A DNA stretch of 64,000 nt from assembly GCF_902498845.1 (NCBI RefSeq), contig NZ_CABVLM010000008.1, positions 1 through 64,000 on the forward strand, in the 5' to 3' direction. Below, piece after piece: positions 26,904-35,550 of this stretch. How positions within the stretch are numbered: the first letter of the stretch is position 1; each line of letters starts with the position of its first letter. The position numbers and the translations under genes were made by a program. A model generated the notes under the pieces. The model ran no database searches and had not been told where the DNA came from. It worked only from the letters and a program-made list of their open reading frames with translations. Source of the DNA: Pseudoalteromonas rhizosphaerae (GTDB lineage: Bacteria; Pseudomonadota; Gammaproteobacteria; Enterobacterales; Alteromonadaceae).

Positions 26904-26967
26904 TGTTTATTACTGACCAAAGTAGCGTACCTTTGTTATTCATAAATAGCAAAATATGGGGCTTATC

Positions 26968-27543
26968 ATGTTTACAAAACACATTCATCAAACCAATAAG
27001 CTGGCTTTAGAGCCACTGACACAAAACCACCTAGAGGGGCTATATCAAGCAGGCCAAGATCCACAAATATGGCGTTGGGTTTTAATGAATTACACCCAAA
27101 CCCGTGCAACTCTCGATGATTGGTTTATCAATACAGCGCAGTTTAATGCCGAACAACAAATAGTCTACGCCATAGTTGATAAAGTAAGTAAGCAGGTGCT
27201 TGGTACTACACGTTTATTTAGGTTAGATAAACAAAATCGCAGCGCCGAGATTGGCCACACATTTATTGCTAAAAAGTGGCAACGTAGTTTTGTAAATACC
27301 CACGCTAAATACTTGCTACTGCAATATGCGTTCGAAGAATTAGGCTTAGTGCGTATTGCTTTTAATACCCATGAACAAAACCAAAAATCGCGTAATGCTA
27401 TAGCACGCCTTGGCGCCCGCTTTGAAGGCATTAGCTATAAAGACAGGTTACTTGCCGATGGCTCATACCGAAACACCGCTCAGTTCAGTATTATAGACGA
27501 GCAATGGCCGACAATAAAATCTCAGTTAGAAGGAAAACTATAA
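26968..27543 (+). CDS. GNAT-family N-acetyltransferase (RimJ/RimL-like)
   Basis: About 191 residues from the ATG at 26968, which has GGGG about 6 bp before it; an upstream ATG at 26956 has no ribosome site. It shows the Acetyltransf_3 layout: LALEPLTQNHLEGLYQA at the start, then the acetyl-CoA region RSAEIGHTFIAKKWQRSFVNTHAKYLLLQYAFEELGLVRI and NQKSRNAIARLGARFEG. The substrate is unknown. It overlaps paiB-like by 1 bp (TAATG), so the two are coupled. The GNAT/PaiB pair recalls PaiA/PaiB of Bacillus, although this GNAT is of a different subtype. Confidence 0.85.
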   Translation: MFTKHIHQTNKLALEPLTQNHLEGLYQAGQDPQIWRWVLMNYTQTRATLDDWFINTAQFNAEQQIVYAIVDKVSKQVLGTTRLFRLDKQNRSAEIGHTFIAKKWQRSFVNTHAKYLLLQYAFEELGLVRIAFNTHEQNQKSRNAIARLGARFEGISYKDRLLADGSYRNTAQFSIIDEQWPTIKSQLEGKL

Positions 27544-28145
27544 TGTACCCAGCGGCCCATTTTCAACAACATGATAGTAAGCAATTACAACAGTTAGTAA
27601 ATAGCTATCCACTGGCGACCATTTTAATGCCTAATACACAAAACCAACTCAATGATATATGCCGCGTGCCATTATTATATGACTCAGCTCGCGAGGTTTT
27701 TATCGGCCATGTGGCCAAATATAACCCCCTGTCATCATTTGATGGTCAAAATGTGAAGCTATTATTTAGTGGCGATGATTGCTATTTATCGCCCGCTTAC
27801 GCACACAATAAAACCCTACCTAGTTGGCTTTATTCGAGTGTTTATGTGACAGCTAAAGTGCATATTGTTAAAGACCAACAGCACAAAGAACAGATCATGC
27901 AACGACTAACCGATCACTTTGAGCAACACTTTACCCAACCTAATACAACTAAATGGCAACTTGATGAAGTACCAGTAAAGCATCGCCAAGCAATGTATCA
28001 ACAATTAAGCTTTATTGAATTTATTCCTAGTCAATGGCGTGGCAATTTTAAGCTGAGTCAAAATAAATCTGTAGATATACGTACAGCTATAAAACAAAGT
28101 CTAACCCTGCTGGGTAAACTCAGTATTGCTAAGTTAATCGATTAG
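27543..28145 (+). CDS. PaiB-like FMN-binding regulator
   Basis: About 200 residues from the ATG at 27543 that overlaps the GNAT stop. MYPAAHFQQHDSKQLQQLVNSYPLATIL matches the opening of the PaiB/FMN_bind_2 family, and GHVAKYNPL..SFDG and SPAYAHNKTLPSWLYSSVYVTAKVH are its split-barrel core. LSFIEF..SQWRGNFKLSQNK is the family C-terminus. In Bacillus, PaiB is a negative regulator of protease and sporulation genes; the role here is not known. Confidence 0.85.
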   Translation: MYPAAHFQQHDSKQLQQLVNSYPLATILMPNTQNQLNDICRVPLLYDSAREVFIGHVAKYNPLSSFDGQNVKLLFSGDDCYLSPAYAHNKTLPSWLYSSVYVTAKVHIVKDQQHKEQIMQRLTDHFEQHFTQPNTTKWQLDEVPVKHRQAMYQQLSFIEFIPSQWRGNFKLSQNKSVDIRTAIKQSLTLLGKLSIAKLID

Positions 28146-28164
28146 CAGTGTAACGGGCAAGAAA

Positions 28165-28194
28165 AAAGGCTCCTCGGAGATCTCAGAGCCTTTG
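28165..28194. terminator. Shared terminator of paiB-like and cyoE
   Basis: AAAGGCTC pairs with GAGCCTTT between the converging paiB-like and cyo transcripts. The T-run is short on one side and A-rich on the other, so it could act in both directions. Confidence 0.6.
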
Positions 28195-28217
28195 CGTCAA
28201 CTTTGAAATAAACTCGG

Positions 28218-29102
28218 TTAACTTATAGCAAGTAAATGTGGTGTAAGACTTTGGTAATCAACTGCCATGGCGATACTCAGTGCAGTGATATTCACAATTG
28301 AAAACGCAAATACTTGGCGTGCCCAACCACTAATATCAATATTACGACGATAACCTCGCAGCGCCATTAATAACCACCAAAAACTAGTAGTGCAAGCAAC
28401 AGCTAAAAAAGCCATACCGGTATAACCGCCAATGGTTAATAACATCACCACTAACGCATATACCGCGATATACAACACAATATGATGTTTAGCTTTATCA
28501 ATACCTTGCGCTACCGGTAATACCGGAATACGCGCAGCTTGATAGTCTTTATAACGAAAAATAGCAATCGCATAAGAGTGCGGCATTTGCCACAAACTAA
28601 ACATTACTAATAAGATCAACGCGCCAACATCAAACTGTGCTGAAACAGCACAGTACCCTACCACTGGTGGTACTGCTCCTGATAAACTACCGATAAACGT
28701 GCCATACACTGAGCGACGCTTCATATATAAGCTGTAAACACCCACGTATATGACATAACCAAACACAGCAAAAAATACCGCAATCCAGTTAGTAAAAACC
28801 ATTAGTAAAGCAAAGCCTAGTAAGCCAAGTACTGTGCCATGCAGCAAAGCCGTGGTTGCAGACATTTCACCGGTAACGGTTACCCGTGTTCGCGTACGCG
28901 CCATGCGAATATCAATATCACGGTCGATCACATTATTGATCACGCAACCTGAGGCTACCACCAGTGATAAACCAACTAATGTAGCAAGCATTAGCCAGCC
29001 ATCAATATCACCACGCGAGGCGAGTAAAAACCCACCCGCAACCGAGATCAAATTACCCATGATAATACCGGGCTTAGTGACCTTTAAATAACGACGAAAC
29101 AT
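28218..29102 (-). CDS. cyoE: Protoheme IX farnesyltransferase (heme O synthase)
   Basis: 294 residues, an integral membrane prenyltransferase of the UbiA fold that adds a farnesyl group to heme b to make heme o for the bo3 oxidase. [18 protein letters not shown] (about residue 60) carries the DxxxD divalent-metal motif, and [17 protein letters not shown] is the second conserved loop. Seven to nine hydrophobic spans are visible. It is the last gene of cyoABCDE, as in E. coli. Confidence 0.93.
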   Translation of the reverse strand: MFRRYLKVTKPGIIMGNLISVAGGFLLASRGDIDGWLMLATLVGLSLVVASGCVINNVIDRDIDIRMARTRTRVTVTGEMSATTALLHGTVLGLLGFALLMVFTNWIAVFFAVFGYVIYVGVYSLYMKRRSVYGTFIGSLSGAVPPVVGYCAVSAQFDVGALILLVMFSLWQMPHSYAIAIFRYKDYQAARIPVLPVAQGIDKAKHHIVLYIAVYALVVMLLTIGGYTGMAFLAVACTTSFWWLLMALRGYRRNIDISGWARQVFAFSIVNITALSIAMAVDYQSLTPHLLAIS

Positions 29103-29148
29103 CTGCAGTTCCCCTATTCTTTGCTTTACGAAAACGTACTAGCTGGGG

Positions 29149-29508
29149 CTAGTACATCATCATGGCGTTCGATTCGTAGATGATCCATACAGACAGGCCA
29201 ACCACCATGACGATGATCAGCGCACTGAAGATGAACGATAACGAACTGGCTTTACCGTCTTCGGTGGTAAAGTTCAGGTGCAAGAAGTATTTTAAATGCA
29301 CCCAAATTTGCACAATGGCCATTACGACAACACAGGCAAATGTGGTTGGTTTTGACAATGTACCGCTCATCACCGCCCAAAATGGAATGGCCGTTAGAAT
29401 GATTGATAAAACAAAACCTATTAAATAGTCTTTAACACTGCCATGTGAAGCATCACTATGGCTTTGTGTATGTAGCTCATTTAATACATGTGATTCACTG
29501 TGGCTCAT
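29149..29508 (-). CDS. cyoD: Cytochrome bo3 oxidase subunit IV
   Basis: About 119 residues from an ATG at 29508 ([15 protein letters not shown]) that overlaps the cyoC stop by 1 bp (TAATG). A frame open to 29658 would add an unlikely 50 residues. Three membrane spans are visible, with the family sequence VQIWVHLKYFLHLN at the end of the second. It is a small assembly and stability subunit of the ubiquinol oxidase. Confidence 0.92.
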   Translation of the reverse strand: MSHSESHVLNELHTQSHSDASHGSVKDYLIGFVLSIILTAIPFWAVMSGTLSKPTTFACVVVMAIVQIWVHLKYFLHLNFTTEDGKASSLSFIFSALIIVMVVGLSVWIIYESNAMMMY

Positions 29509-30128
29509 TACATCACTCCCATTAAGTAAACAACGGTAAATACACAGATCCATACCACATCTAAAAAGTGCCAAAACAAACTTAAGCAACTTAAACGTGT
29601 AACGGTTGCTGGGTTTAAACCACGGCGTGACACTTCGAACATCATCGTCGCCATCCAAATTAGACCAGCAGTTACGTGCATACCGTGTAAGCCTACTAAA
29701 GAGAAGAACGAGGTTAAAAATGCGCTGCGCTGCGGGCCATTACCATGGGCAATTAAATGATGAAATTCGTAAATTTCCATACCGATAAACACAGCACCAA
29801 AAGCAAAAGTAATTGCCAGCCACGTTAATGTAGCGGCCTTCTTTTGCGCATGAGCTGAGATCATCGCAAAACCAAAAGTGATACTACTTAGTAGTAACGC
29901 AGCAGTTTCAACCGCTACAAAGTCCAGTTCAAAAATATCTTTGCCAGATACGCCTCCTGCTGTATTCATATAAAGCACAGCGTAGGTTGCAAAAAATGAG
30001 GCAAACAATAAGCAGTCGGTCATTAAGTAAAGCCAAAAACCAAATACCGTATCGCCACCAGTATCATGATGCTCGTGAGCATGGGCATCATGATTGATGA
30101 TATTTATATCTGCAGAGGTAGCACTCAT
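29508..30128 (-). CDS. cyoC: Cytochrome bo3 oxidase subunit III
   Basis: 206 residues, COX3-type, five hydrophobic spans. [21 protein letters not shown] and [33 protein letters not shown] are family signatures. The start overlaps the cyoB stop by 4 bp (ATGA). A His-rich N-terminus ([10 protein letters not shown]) precedes the first span. Confidence 0.93.
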   Translation of the reverse strand: MSATSADINIINHDAHAHEHHDTGGDTVFGFWLYLMTDCLLFASFFATYAVLYMNTAGGVSGKDIFELDFVAVETAALLLSSITFGFAMISAHAQKKAATLTWLAITFAFGAVFIGMEIYEFHHLIAHGNGPQRSAFLTSFFSLVGLHGMHVTAGLIWMATMMFEVSRRGLNPATVTRLSCLSLFWHFLDVVWICVFTVVYLMGVM

Positions 30129-32128
30129 GCGCTGAACTCCTTACCTTGGTTAAATGTTGTTGCACTTTTATTATGTGCACTTTCAATTTCAAGAATTTCT
30201 TCTGGTTGCACGTAGTAATCAACATCACTGGTGTAACAGCGCTTAAAGAATACCGTGATGCCAGCAATAACACCGACAATTGCCAACCACCAAATATGCC
30301 AAATCATGGCAAAACAGAATGTGGTAAAACACGCACTCATCATCACCCCTGCCGAAGTATTTTTTGGCATATGAATAGGCGCATAGCTTGCTTGTTGTTG
30401 ATACGCTTGGCCTTTTTCTTTCATATCAGTCCAAGTATCAATGTCATGCACATGTGGGATAGTAGCAAAGTTGTAATACTGTGGTGGTGACGATGTTGAC
30501 CACTCAAGCGTGTGACCATTCCACGGATCGCCGGTTGTATCTTTTAATGCTTCGCGATTTTTAAAGCTCACAATAAGCTGTACAACTTGGAACAAAATAC
30601 CAAACATAATGATCACCGCACCGACAAAGGCAATGTACAACCAGATATTCCAATCTGGGTTATTGGTGTGGTTTAAGCGACGTGTCATACCTAAGAAACC
30701 AAGTACGTATAGCGGCATAAATGCAACAAAGAAACCAATTAACCAACACCAGAAAGACGCCTTACCCCAACCTTCATGAAGTTTAAAGCCCATTGCTTTA
30801 GGGAACCAAAATGCGAAACCAGCCAAGTATCCAAATACCGCACCACCGATGATGGTGTTATGAAAATGTGCAATCAGGAAGAGGCTGTTGTGTAATACAT
30901 AATCAGCACCTGGGATTGCTAGTAGTACCCCTGTCATCCCGCCGATGGTAAAGGTCACCATAAAGCCAAGTGTCCAAAGCACAGGAACTGTAATGCGTAA
31001 ACGACCACGATAAATAGTAAATAGCCAGTTGAACAGTTTCACACCGGTGGGCACCGCAATGACCATGGTCATTACGCCAAAGAAGGCATTAACATTAGCA
31101 CTGGACCCCATAGTGAAGAAATGGTGTAACCAAACAATAAAACCTAAGATAGAAATTGCACCGCTGGCATAAACCATAGATTTATAACCAAATAAACGTT
31201 TACCGGTAAAAGTAGAAATAATTTCTGAGAAAATACCAAACGCAGGTAAAATCAAAATATACACTTCAGGATGACCCCAAGCCCAGAACAGGTTGATGTA
31301 CATCATGGCGTTACCGCCAGCCTCATTAGTAAAGAAGTGGAAATCTAAATAACGGTCTAGCGTTAACATAGTCAACACCGCAGTTAAGATTGGGAATGAC
31401 GCAGCAATTAAGATATTTGCCCATGTACATGTCCAGGTAAAAATTGGCATTTGCATTAAACGCATACCAGGGGCACGCATTTTAAACACTGTTACTAAAA
31501 AGTTTACTGCCGTTAATAGTGTACCAATACCTGATATTTGCAGTGCCCAAATATAATAATCGACCCCGACTCCAGGGCTAAAAGACATCTCCGATAGCGG
31601 CGGATAAGCCACCCAACCAGTTTTTGCAAATTCACCACAGAACAATGAAATATTAATTAATATTGCACCACCGGCAGTAAGCCAAAAACTTAAATTATTT
31701 AAAAACGGAAATGCTACATCGCGCGCACCAATTTGCAGTGGCAATACAATGTTCATCAGACCAATCATAAATGGCATCGCCATAAAGATGATCATGATCA
31801 CCCCATGCGCGGTGAATATTTGGTCATAATGCTCTGGCGGTAAATAGCCTGTAGCACCACCTGTAGCAAGCGCCAATTGTGCCCGCATCATAATGGCATC
31901 TGAGAAACCACGAAACAGCATGATCAAGGCAAGGATAATGTACATCACGCCTAAGCGTTTATGATCGATTGAGGTGATCCAGTCGTGCCATAACACCCCC
32001 CATTTTTTATATTTTGTGACTAAAGCTGCAATCAATGCCCCTGCAATCACTACTACCGCCATTGTCACCATCAAAATAGGTTCATGGAACGGAATGGCAT
32101 CTAACGATAATTTTCCAAATAACGACAT
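30125..32128 (-). CDS. cyoB: Cytochrome bo3 oxidase subunit I
   Basis: 667 residues, the catalytic subunit that carries heme b, heme o3 and CuB and pumps protons. [15 protein letters not shown] holds the His-Tyr pair and a CuB His, VWLHHFF supplies the other two CuB His, and [17 protein letters not shown] binds both hemes. [14 protein letters not shown] and [14 protein letters not shown] contain the residues that contact ubiquinol in E. coli. About 15 membrane spans; the length is as in E. coli CyoB. Confidence 0.95.
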   Translation of the reverse strand: MSLFGKLSLDAIPFHEPILMVTMAVVVIAGALIAALVTKYKKWGVLWHDWITSIDHKRLGVMYIILALIMLFRGFSDAIMMRAQLALATGGATGYLPPEHYDQIFTAHGVIMIIFMAMPFMIGLMNIVLPLQIGARDVAFPFLNNLSFWLTAGGAILINISLFCGEFAKTGWVAYPPLSEMSFSPGVGVDYYIWALQISGIGTLLTAVNFLVTVFKMRAPGMRLMQMPIFTWTCTWANILIAASFPILTAVLTMLTLDRYLDFHFFTNEAGGNAMMYINLFWAWGHPEVYILILPAFGIFSEIISTFTGKRLFGYKSMVYASGAISILGFIVWLHHFFTMGSSANVNAFFGVMTMVIAVPTGVKLFNWLFTIYRGRLRITVPVLWTLGFMVTFTIGGMTGVLLAIPGADYVLHNSLFLIAHFHNTIIGGAVFGYLAGFAFWFPKAMGFKLHEGWGKASFWCWLIGFFVAFMPLYVLGFLGMTRRLNHTNNPDWNIWLYIAFVGAVIIMFGILFQVVQLIVSFKNREALKDTTGDPWNGHTLEWSTSSPPQYYNFATIPHVHDIDTWTDMKEKGQAYQQQASYAPIHMPKNTSAGVMMSACFTTFCFAMIWHIWWLAIVGVIAGITVFFKRCYTSDVDYYVQPEEILEIESAHNKSATTFNQGKEFSA

Positions 32129-32130
32129 AA

Positions 32131-33054
32131 TTATTCCTCGCCCTCGCTGTGCATTGTGTGATTTTCATGACCGCTGTGCTCAGGCATTGCACTGTGCATC
32201 TTGTTCATATCACCATGTGCTTGCATATATTTCATAATGATGGTGTGGAACAAGCCATCATCAACATCAGCAAAATAAGTCACTGGGTTGTTTTCACTCG
32301 GTAATGCCAGTGCATCATAATTCGCTTTAGTGAGCGTATTAGCTTGGCTTTTCACCTTGTTTACCCACGTATCAAAGTCAGCTTGCGTTGGCGTAGCTAT
32401 GGCATTAAATTTCATACCAGTAAAACCTGCACCGCTGTAGTTAGCAGAAAAGCCTTTAAACGTACCCGGTTCATTAGCAATTAAATGCAACTTAGTTTCC
32501 ATGCCCGCCATCGAGTAGATTTGACTACCTAGTTGTGGGATGAAAAATGAGTTCATGGTACTTTCTGAGGTGATTTTATATTCCACTGGTACATTGGCTG
32601 GAAATACCAATTCATTAACCGTAGCAATACCTTGCTCAGGATAAATAAACAGCCATTTCCAATTCAGTGATACCACTTCAACTGTTAAGTGTTTGCCTTT
32701 ACCTTCAAGCGGTTTATAAGGGTCAAGCTGTTGCGTTGATTGCCAAGTAATGACACCCAGTACAATCACTATCACAATAGGAATGGCCCAGACTGCGGCT
32801 TCAATTTTTCCTGAGTGTGCCCATTTTGGCGCATAAATTTGCTGCTCTTGGCCATCACGATATTTCCACGCAAAGTACAAGGTCATCACAATCACAGGAA
32901 TAACCACAATTAACATCAGCACAGTGGCAATGATGATCAGATTTTTTTCATCTATCCCAACTTGCCCTTTTGGATCAAGCACCCCGCCTTTACAGCCAGT
33001 CAGTGCGAGCACAGTTGTGCCCAGAGCAATATTACAGAGGTTTCGAATTAACAA
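32131..33054 (-). CDS. cyoA: Cytochrome bo3 oxidase subunit II
   Basis: 307 residues, a lipoprotein (LTGC lipobox at residues 18-21) with two membrane spans and a periplasmic cupredoxin domain. The CuA Cys and His ligands are absent, as expected for a quinol rather than cytochrome c oxidase. [34 protein letters not shown] is the CyoA signature. First gene of cyoABCDE. The His/Met-rich tail ([25 protein letters not shown]) is an unusual extension that may bind metal. Confidence 0.93.
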   Translation of the reverse strand: MLIRNLCNIALGTTVLALTGCKGGVLDPKGQVGIDEKNLIIIATVLMLIVVIPVIVMTLYFAWKYRDGQEQQIYAPKWAHSGKIEAAVWAIPIVIVIVLGVITWQSTQQLDPYKPLEGKGKHLTVEVVSLNWKWLFIYPEQGIATVNELVFPANVPVEYKITSESTMNSFFIPQLGSQIYSMAGMETKLHLIANEPGTFKGFSANYSGAGFTGMKFNAIATPTQADFDTWVNKVKSQANTLTKANYDALALPSENNPVTYFADVDDGLFHTIIMKYMQAHGDMNKMHSAMPEHSGHENHTMHSEGEE

Positions 33055-33300
33055 AGGACTATCCTACAACCTAAAATTTGATATGTGCTGCCCCTACAAC
33101 TCTAAATAAAAGCGTAAAAACAACGGTTTGAATATTCCTCAGGTAACTTTTTAGCGCCATAAAAAATACTAAGCATCAAAAAAGCAATAAAGGAATTTGA
33201 GGGTGTTGGTTGAATCGCAGGTACACTGCGGCTAAGCGTTATTACAGCGGACAGAATCAGCAGAATAGTTAAAAGCCAAACTATCTATAACGAGTAGCGT

Positions 33301-33714
33301 TCAACCATTAACAAGAGGTGGAGCACGACAACCATGAGCGCTGTGTACTACTAAAGATGTTTTTGTTTGACGAAAAGCAAAGGCTGCTTTGCGTAAAATA
33401 ACCCCAGCACGACGCGCTGGGAAAAAGTGAAAAATCAACCAACATAAACCAATGAGTAACTGGCACGACACAACTGGATATGCCAAAAAGCCCAATACAT
33501 TAATTAAAGATGACTCATATACAGCCCCTTCAGTTAATAAGCTTTTTAGCTCTGTCGCATCTTCAATACTACCATTTACCAGCATGGCTGAATTAATTAA
33601 TAAAATAACTAATACAGAAAATAGCTCTCGTCCGGCAAAAAGTGCACGCGCACGCAACTGCCATCTACTAAGCGTAGAGTGCGTTTTTGCTGGCGGACAA
33701 TTTTGCGAATTCAA
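33301..33714 (-). CDS. Small membrane protein, uncertain
   Basis: 137 residues from a TTG start, with AAGG about 9 bp upstream. Two hydrophobic spans are visible (about 30-47 and 72-96). The C-terminus ends in CRAPPL, reminiscent of the RAPP or RGPP ends of small copper-related membrane proteins, but the rest does not settle a family. The gene lies upstream of cyoA in the same direction, separated by about 250 bp with no gene. It may be real; the non-ATG start lowers confidence. Confidence 0.4.
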   Translation of the reverse strand: MNSQNCPPAKTHSTLSRWQLRARALFAGRELFSVLVILLINSAMLVNGSIEDATELKSLLTEGAVYESSLINVLGFLAYPVVSCQLLIGLCWLIFHFFPARRAGVILRKAAFAFRQTKTSLVVHSAHGCRAPPLVNG

Positions 33715-33920
33715 ACGTATATGGCCTTATTGGTTATATATTACGAAGTAAAGCGACTGGCTTTACGCTATTTTCCACTTCGTTGTTATGATCTTCATCA
33801 ATAAAGTTTCAGTAATTACTGAAATTTCGGGAGGATTATAACAAAGTCAACACAAGCTACAAGTATAAAACAACATAGCGGGCTAACTTTTTATTAATAT
33901 GTTGAATTACAGCTATAAAA

Positions 33921-33941
33921 AAAGCGCCATACTGGCGCTTT
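33921..33941 (-). terminator. Leftward terminator before the sRNA array
   Basis: AAAGCGCC pairs with GGCGCTTT, and the leftward strand continues with a T-run. It would stop transcription coming leftward out of the repeat array. Confidence 0.65.
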
Positions 33942-34060
33942 AAAAATAACTTAAATGATAATTGGCGGCTTTTAGAAAATAAAAAGCAACTCAAGCTAAG
34001 TTATCCCCTAACTTGAGTCGTCTTTTTGACAACATCTTCACACACAATTATAAAGATTCG

Positions 34061-34176
34061 TTTAATAGCGTATTCGCTATTGAATTTAGTATTGGCTGCT
34101 TCGCCATCTAACTGCATGTCGGTTAAAATAAAAAGCAACTCAAGCCAAGTTATCCCCTAACTTGAGTCGTCTTTTT
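34061..34176 (+). ncRNA. Predicted small RNA, unit 1
   Basis: From about 7 nt after the -10 box TATAAA (34049-34054) to the T-run at 34172-34176, about 116 nt. The body can fold into AATAGCG/CGCTATT (34064-34081), GGC-loop-GCC (34095-34104) and TAAC..GTTA (34110-34124), followed by an A-rich linker and the terminator ACTCAAG/CTTGAGT (34138-34166). No start codon with a ribosome site is visible, so it is not obviously translated. Transcription and ends are predicted from sequence only. Confidence 0.65.
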
Positions 34177-34209
34177 GACAACATCTTCACACACAATTAT
34201 AAAGATTCG

Positions 34210-34325
34210 TTTAATAGCGTATTCGCTATTGAATTTAGTATTGGCTGCTTCGCCATCTAACTGCATGTCGGTTAAAATAAAAAGCAACTCAAGCCAAGTT
34301 ATCCCCTAACTTGAGTCGTCTTTTT
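34210..34325 (+). ncRNA. Predicted small RNA, unit 2 (identical to unit 1)
   Basis: The promoter TTGACA (34175-34180) and TATAAA (34198-34203) and the whole RNA-sized body repeat unit 1 base for base. The terminator stem is at about 34287-34315. Identity over 149 bp points to recent duplication or gene conversion. Confidence 0.65.
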
Positions 34326-34358
34326 GACAACATCTTCACACACAATTATAAAGATTCG

Positions 34359-34477
34359 GTTCTAATATTTTTCAATACGTATTGTAGATTCACTGATGAA
34401 CAATAAGTTCATTTAATCGCGTGGCAGTAAATAAAAGCAGTTCAAGCTCAGGTTAACTAAACTTGAACTGTCTTTTT
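34359..34477 (+). ncRNA. Predicted small RNA, unit 3 (divergent body)
   Basis: Promoter TTGACA (34324-34329), TATAAA (34347-34352). The body differs from units 1-2 but folds similarly: CAATACGTATTG palindrome (34373-34384), TGAAC/GTTCA hairpin (34397-34411), then gtggcagtaaataaaa and a terminator CAGTTCAAG/CTTGAACTG with five Ts. Confidence 0.6.
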
Positions 34478-34510
34478 GACAACATCTTCACACACAATTA
34501 TAAAGATTCA

Positions 34511-34627
34511 GTTTTAGCGTTGTTCATAAACACTGTAATTCAGTGACAAACTTTCAGTTCGTCTAATCATGTGGCAGTAAAATAAAAACAGTTCAAGCCC
34601 AGTTTGTACTAAACTTGAACCGCCTTT
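34511..34627 (+). ncRNA. Predicted small RNA, unit 4 (divergent body)
   Basis: Promoter TTGACA (34476-34481), TATAAA (34499-34504). The body has a CACTG/CAGTG hairpin (34531-34545). It shares catgtggcagtaaaataaaa with unit 3 and ends in GTTCAAG/CTTGAAC with only three Ts, so its terminator is weaker than the others. Confidence 0.55.
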
Positions 34628-34654
34628 GACAACATCTTCACACACAATTATAAA
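34626..34654 (+). promoter_or_regulatory. Fifth promoter of the array, no terminator after it
   Basis: TTGACA (34626-34631), 17 bp, TATAAA (34649-34654), the same block as in units 1-4. The sequence after it has an AAGCG..CGCTT hairpin (34666-34685) but no clear terminator before the broken peptidase at 34988. It may be a truncated unit, or a promoter for a longer transcript. Confidence 0.6.
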
Positions 34655-34660
34655 GATTCT

Positions 34661-34987
34661 TTGTAAGCGGCTTGTTCATTTCGCTTCCTTGAAACTAAAT
34701 TTAGTGTAATAGCTCAAAGCTGACAACTGATAAAAATAAATCTGATAGATGAAAAAAATTAACCCATAGACTTTAGTCTAAATTTTAGCCCTAAAATCAA
34801 CTTAAATGTTCACAAAAAACTTTATCAAAAGATATTATTTTATAATAAACAATCAATTGAAAATAAAGCCCGTAAAGCATCACAGTTATGAGAAATGATT
34901 TCACTTAAAGTGAAGATAATTTTGGACCGATCCATATTAATATTATATTCTTAAAAAATTGCAAAATAAGAATAACAGGATATTAAT
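34661..34987. other. AT-rich gap before the broken peptidase
   Basis: About 330 bp. A TAGACTTTAGTCTA palindrome lies near 34767-34780. I see no gene or repeat of other regions. Confidence 0.4.
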
Positions 34988-35521
34988 ATGATTCGCAAAA
35001 CCATACTAGTTAGCTTACTTAGTTACTCATTTAGCTTAACTGCCGCACCAATCGCAATGCACCAAATTAAAGGATTAAACAAAGCAGCGATTACACACGC
35101 TGATCTTGCTCCTTTACTAGATACGTTAGCTGCTCACCCCAGCATAGAGCGAAAAAATTTAGGTCAATCATTCTTAGGTAAATCAATTGATGCATTTTAT
35201 ATTGGCTCGGGGCCAATCAAAGTTATGATGTGGAGTCAAATGCATGGTGATGAAAATACGGCAAGTGCCGCATTAACGGATTTTTTAAGCTATGCAATCG
35301 AAACAAAAAATGATGCATGGCGAGAAAATTGGCAAAACAAACTATCACTGATGATCATTCCTATGGTCAATCCCGATGGCGCACAGCTGCAAACCCGTTT
35401 TAATGCGCAAGGAATAGATTTAAACCGCGATGCTAAAGTGTGGAGCTAAAGCACACTTTTTACTACGCAACGATAAACACATCGAATACGCCGTATTAGG
35501 TAGTCAACTTATAAAACTTTA
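34988..35521 (+). pseudogene. M14-family zinc carboxypeptidase, internally deleted
   Basis: The first 150 codons are intact. A signal peptide is followed by a peptidase_M14 start with MHGDENTASAA (the zinc-binding HxxE) and IPMVNPDGAQLQTRFNAQGIDLNRDAK. A stop then appears at 35447. In another frame, about 25 residues with AKAHFLLRNDKHIEYAVLG continue to a stop at 35521 and look like the original C-terminus. The middle, including the third zinc ligand (an NLHDQ-like His) and the catalytic Glu, is gone, so the gene is dead. Confidence 0.8.
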
Positions 35522-35550
35522 AATTTAAGTACGTTAGGTAAGCCCTGTTC

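Larger units (their letters stand above)
33984..34660 (+). repeat. Tandem promoter-hairpin-terminator array, period about 150 bp
   Basis: Five copies of a promoter block, TTGACA then 17 bp then TATAAA, have -35 boxes starting at 34026, 34175, 34324, 34476 and 34626, so the period is 149-152 bp. A terminator hairpin with T-run sits just before each, and the last Ts of the T-run are the first Ts of the -35 box. Units 1 and 2 are identical over 149 bp; units 3 and 4 keep the promoter, an A-rich linker and the terminator but differ in the body. A terminator without a promoter (33984-34025) opens the array. It contains no protein gene and no tRNA. Confidence 0.85.

Noticed and set aside
34026-34654. 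Tandem promoters of an rRNA or tRNA operon
   Set aside because: The promoters resemble stable-RNA promoters, but terminators stand between them and no tRNA or rRNA follows.
33984-34660. CRISPR array
   Set aside because: The unit is about 150 bp, and units 1 and 2 are identical throughout. There are no short spaced repeats with unique spacers, and promoters and terminators are present instead.
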